Made by a program: the position numbers and the translations under genes | Shown here: positions 5,967 to 8,268 of the stretch, piece after piece | How the letters are laid out: each line of letters starts with the position of its first letter | Numbering within the stretch: the first letter of the stretch is position 1 | NCBI GenBank assembly: GCA_964525675.1 | Contig: CAZGJW010000137.1 | Location: 1-8,268, forward strand | Length of the DNA: 8,268 nt | Direction of reading: 5' to 3' | Source: CAYSRJ01 sp964525675 | GTDB lineage: Bacteria; Spirochaetota; B62-G9; DRHN01 | The notes under the pieces: generated by a model | What the model saw: only the letters and a program-made list of their open reading frames with translations | What the model was told of the DNA's origin: nothing | Database searches by the model: none

Positions 5967-6899
5967 CTATTGAACTCCCGATCCATGGAAGGTCACTGAT
6001 GACTCATACGCATCGAGGGTCACCATGATTCCCAAAGGCAAGGTAATGTTCACCTGGCCGGGCAGCCTGTGTCCTGAGGGAAATCCGCTCAGAATTGGTA
6101 TCTCATGTTCTCTGAATACGTCTTTCACCACGTCAGCTAATTGGTAGTGCTTGCCTGAGCTATCCTTACAATCGAGCATCCTTCCAATGATGAGACCCCG
6201 CAGCTGAGTGAGCTTGCCAGCAAGTTTCAGTTGCATCAGATGATTGTCGATAACCTCCATGCTTTCACCGATCTCCTCGAGAAAGAGCACTCGGTGTCGG
6301 AGATCGATCTCGTAGGGTGTTCCAAGCGAGCTGATGATCATTGAAAGATTGCCCCCCACGAGCACCCCCTTCACCAGGCCGCCTTTGATAACTATCATAC
6401 CGGGAAAGGAAATCTTCCCCAGGGGTTTCGCCTCAGTAATGGCCCTGAGCAGGTACTCCGAGTTCAGAGGATTCATATCCGGTCGAATTTCACCTGCCAC
6501 CACCGGTCCATGAAACACAACCATTCGGGCCACATGTTGAAGATAGGCGAGCAGTATGGTTATATCGCTGTATCCAATAAACACCTTGGGATTGTCGCGG
6601 ATCACCCTTTTATCGATAAAGGGCAGCGTCCTGATGGAACCGTATCCGGCATTTGCGCAGAATATACACCGTATCTCCGGATCCGAGAACATCCTGGTTA
6701 TTTGCTGCGCCCGCTCACGGTCATGCCCCGCCATAGACCAGAATTTTTCGAATATGCCTTGATCGTATCTGACCCTGAATCCGAAGTTCTTGAGTGTCTC
6801 CACTCCCTGCTTGAAATGCTTTTTATCAAAGGACCAGGCGGGCGCAACTATACCGACCGTGTCGCCCTTTCGGACCCTTCTGGGCCTGTGGACACGCAT
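5967..6899 (-). CDS. S66-family LD-carboxypeptidase-like serine peptidase
   Basis: At 310 residues this is the normal length for the S66 family (LdcA, which trims the terminal D-Ala from murein tetrapeptides, and MccF, which cleaves microcin C-type peptides). The start of the fold is visible as KGDTVGIVAPA (11-21). The nucleophile elbow is I108-G-Y-S111-D-I-T. The charge-relay Glu is in F206-L-E208-E, with GGN at 182-184, and the His is in GFPSGH277. So the Ser111/Glu208/His277 triad is complete. There is no signal peptide, so it is cytoplasmic, as expected. ATG at 6899 is one base after the TGA of the ATP-grasp gene (TGA-G-ATG). GGGAGG at 6914-6909, inside that gene's end, lies nine bases before it, so the two are probably translationally coupled. 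Role: either murein recycling or, given the linked ligase, hydrolysis of a dedicated peptide or amide. Sequence alone cannot decide. Confidence 0.9.
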   Translation of the reverse strand: MRVHRPRRVRKGDTVGIVAPAWSFDKKHFKQGVETLKNFGFRVRYDQGIFEKFWSMAGHDRERAQQITRMFSDPEIRCIFCANAGYGSIRTLPFIDKRVIRDNPKVFIGYSDITILLAYLQHVARMVVFHGPVVAGEIRPDMNPLNSEYLLRAITEAKPLGKISFPGMIVIKGGLVKGVLVGGNLSMIISSLGTPYEIDLRHRVLFLEEIGESMEVIDNHLMQLKLAGKLTQLRGLIIGRMLDCKDSSGKHYQLADVVKDVFREHEIPILSGFPSGHRLPGQVNITLPLGIMVTLDAYESSVTFHGSGVQ

Positions 6900-6900
6900 C

Positions 6901-7884
6901 TCACCGATCCTCCCTTCTCCGGTGCACCTCTGAAAACCAGACCGCCCGGTGGTGCAGACGTGCGCTTCCCCTTACCCACTGCCACGCCTTCTCTGCTATG
7001 CGGCGCGTCAAAAGCAGTACCACGTCATCGGGCAGTCCTGCGGGACGAAAGGATTGGGAAGAGACGTCGTACTGATCGTTCATGTAATCGACGACTACGA
7101 ACCCCCTCGTTCGCTTGTCAAGGACAATCTCACAGGAAAACCACTCGACACGGACGATATCGGCGATGTCGGAAGCGATGCGGGTCATGGGGAACAGCCG
7201 GTGCCGCTCGCACTCCCGCAGGGTGACCTGACGATACGCTCCGGTCTTCGGATTCCACCAGCATGGAAAAAGCTCTCCGAAGAGGTAAAACACTCTGAAC
7301 CATGCTGGCGAATCCTCGAGCGTTTGCGGTGTCACAAACTCCTGGAGGAGGAAATGATCGCCTGGATTAAAGCTCCGAGCATCGGCGATCTCCTGCAGGC
7401 TCAGTTTTTCCTCAATGATTTTTACACCCCGCTGTCCATAGCCCATGGCGGGCTTGATCACAGCGGGAAGCCCAAGTCTTTCCTTCTCATCGATGGTAAG
7501 CCTGCGTGAAGGATCCCAGTTCCGGATCACCACGGTGTATGGTACGGGTAGTCCGGCATTCACAAGGTTAAAATGGGTTATGGCCTTATCCGCTGAAAAA
7601 CGCACTTGGTCTGGGTCAGCCACGACCCTAGTCCCGAAATCCTTGAGAAGATAGGCAAACTTGGTGAAGGAGTGGTCAAGGTTTTCCGTTTCCGAAGCAA
7701 GATCGAGGTAGAAATGTATCTTCACCTTGCTCGCACGGATGTCCTCCACCACACGATCGATCGAGAGCTCGTTTATCTCGAAGAAGCGAAGGTTCCGGGC
7801 CATGCACTCTCTTCTGAGAGCATCGAGGAAGAGGACATCGTTTTCTTCCTCGATCCACCCTATGCTGAAATCGAATATATCCAT
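6901..7884 (-). CDS. ATP-grasp ligase (RimK/D-Ala-D-Ala ligase-like)
   Basis: The 327-residue product has an N-terminal pre-ATP-grasp region (1-95). The nucleotide-binding folds follow: D99-K100-A-I-T-H-F-N-L, N-A-G-L-P-V-P-Y-T, then the lysine strand and glycine loop V142-I-K144-P-A-M-G-Y-G-Q-R-G153. Next come Q181-E182-F-V for adenine/ribose contact, R197-V-F-Y, Glu252 in C-E-I-V, and VVVDYMNDQYD (263-273), whose Asp266 and Asn269 fit the Mg-binding segment. Such enzymes join a carboxylate, activated as acyl-phosphate, to an amine or other nucleophile, usually making a peptide-like bond. No membrane or signal segment is seen. It is the first gene of an operon with the S66 peptidase. ATG at 7884 is preceded only by a weak GGG. 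The extension past about 300 is Arg-rich (VHRRREDR) and carries the next gene's ribosome site. The substrate is unknown. Confidence 0.87.
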   Translation of the reverse strand: MDIFDFSIGWIEEENDVLFLDALRRECMARNLRFFEINELSIDRVVEDIRASKVKIHFYLDLASETENLDHSFTKFAYLLKDFGTRVVADPDQVRFSADKAITHFNLVNAGLPVPYTVVIRNWDPSRRLTIDEKERLGLPAVIKPAMGYGQRGVKIIEEKLSLQEIADARSFNPGDHFLLQEFVTPQTLEDSPAWFRVFYLFGELFPCWWNPKTGAYRQVTLRECERHRLFPMTRIASDIADIVRVEWFSCEIVLDKRTRGFVVVDYMNDQYDVSSQSFRPAGLPDDVVLLLTRRIAEKAWQWVRGSARLHHRAVWFSEVHRRREDR

Positions 7885-7954
7885 TTTCCCATTATTCAGG
7901 TCACAGACTGTGTGCAGAGCTTACGACGGTATAATCTCTGGCAAATAAATTATG

Positions 7955-7984
7955 ATTGTAACACGTTACATTAGATAAAAGCAA
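7955..7984 (-). promoter_or_regulatory. Candidate promoter and palindromic operator of the ATP-grasp/peptidase operon
   Basis: On the minus strand TTGCTT (7984-7979) and TACAAT (7960-7955) are separated by 18 bases, a fair sigma-70-type pair, giving a leader of roughly 65 bases before the ATG at 7884. The perfect inverted repeat TGTAAC-AC-GTTACA (7957-7970) overlaps the -10 and the spacer, so a bound dimer would block polymerase. This suggests repression by an unidentified regulator. Confidence 0.5.
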
Positions 7985-8130
7985 GAACCTGAGGGCGAAT
8001 GTGAATGATAGGAAGAGTTAAAATTACGATTTACAGAAATATCCCTACTGCCACATAAAAAAAGCGCTCAACTTGTGTATAAATCACACTTCACAAATTA
8101 CATTTCCCCTCTTCTCTACTATATTACTTC
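7985..8130. other. A+T-rich spacer with no gene
   Basis: This holds upstream sequence of the minus-strand operon only. AGCGCT followed on the minus strand by seven T (8060-8071) looks like half of a terminator, but I could not find a stem long enough to call it. Confidence 0.4.
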
Positions 8131-8133
8131 AGA

Positions 8134-8268
8134 AAGATATTTTGTCAAGAAAATTGCTCGGAGCTCCTCTCAGGTGAAGATACCTCGTTCCTTCTTCCTC
8201 TCGAGGATATCCGGGAAGTATCCAACTATGTGGCAGCAATGAACCACGGACTGAAGAGGATACGGAAA
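8134..8268 (+). pseudogene. Possible coding remnant or partial gene at the right edge
   Basis: One plus-strand frame stays open from a stop codon near 8084 to the window edge. From about 8170 it reads like protein: SGEDTSFLLPLEDIREVSNY, then VAAMNHGLKRIRK, with G+C-rich codons unlike the spacer before it. No start codon or ribosome site precedes the protein-like part; the first in-frame candidate is a GTG near 8230. So it is either a gene with a lost 5' end or a chance open frame. The family is not recognised. The minus-strand frames over the same bases look less protein-like. Confidence 0.28.

Noticed and set aside
5662..5973. Plus-strand open frame of 103 codons
   Set aside because: It runs through a minus-strand terminator and has no ribosome site; the minus-strand frame there is more protein-like.
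6510..7226. Long plus-strand open frame opposite the ligase and peptidase genes
   Set aside because: It is the antisense shadow of two genes with intact catalytic motifs and reads as arginine- and proline-rich nonsense. The same applies to 6949-7509 and 7606-7974.

Overview
The window looks like a decayed, insertion-rich accessory stretch of a bacterial chromosome. Its parts differ visibly in base composition. The left 1.5 kb and the right 2 kb are of middling G+C. The middle (about 1540-5030) is clearly A+T-rich, most of all the gene at 3077-4960. Nothing fixes the species. An IS110-type element, a group II intron, an IS3-type remnant and an ATP-grasp/S66 peptidase pair would suit an anaerobic, mosaic genome such as a Desulfobacterota-like bacterium, but this is only a guess from gene style.

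Left end (1-1550, minus strand): nested wreckage. An IS110-family transposase begins at 1217 with a good ribosome site. It is broken by an in-frame TAA at codon 26 and stops abruptly inside the catalytic Lys-Thr-Asp-Lys-His-Asp motif. There, a sequence starting GTGTG and carrying group II intron domain I hallmarks takes over (937 down to about 600). The intron has no visible reverse transcriptase or domain V here. It gives way to a frameshifted PD-(D/E)XK nuclease gene (520 down to about 31). Upstream of the transposase, 1218-1545 is non-coding and rich in stem-loops; it could be the IS110 left end, which in this family can encode the bridge RNA.

Middle (1550-5036, plus strand): two intact genes. 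The first encodes a secreted sugar-type periplasmic binding protein (1669-2715). It is preceded by a perfect 15-bp palindrome in the promoter region and followed by a long hairpin. No permease or ATPase gene accompanies it in the window. The second, after 361 bp, encodes a 627-residue protein with two metallo-beta-lactamase folds and a C-terminal beta-sandwich (3077-4960). Each metal site departs from the canonical motif at one position, and a different one in each domain. This block is bracketed by insertion-sequence remnants: IS110 plus intron on the left, and the C-terminal half of an IS3-family transposase (5037-5470) on the right.

Right end (5500-7985, minus strand): a two-gene operon in which an ATP-grasp ligase (6901-7884) is followed one base later by an S66 LD-carboxypeptidase-like peptidase (5967-6899). 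The expected catalytic residues are visible in both. A candidate promoter with an embedded TGTAAC/GTTACA palindrome lies upstream. Downstream are a short in-frame decayed coding tail (5763-5966) and a rho-independent terminator on the minus strand (5709-5737). The pairing of a ligase with a hydrolase suggests a peptide or amide made and trimmed by one locus, but the substrate cannot be read from sequence. The last 140 bases hold a possible coding remnant running off the right edge.
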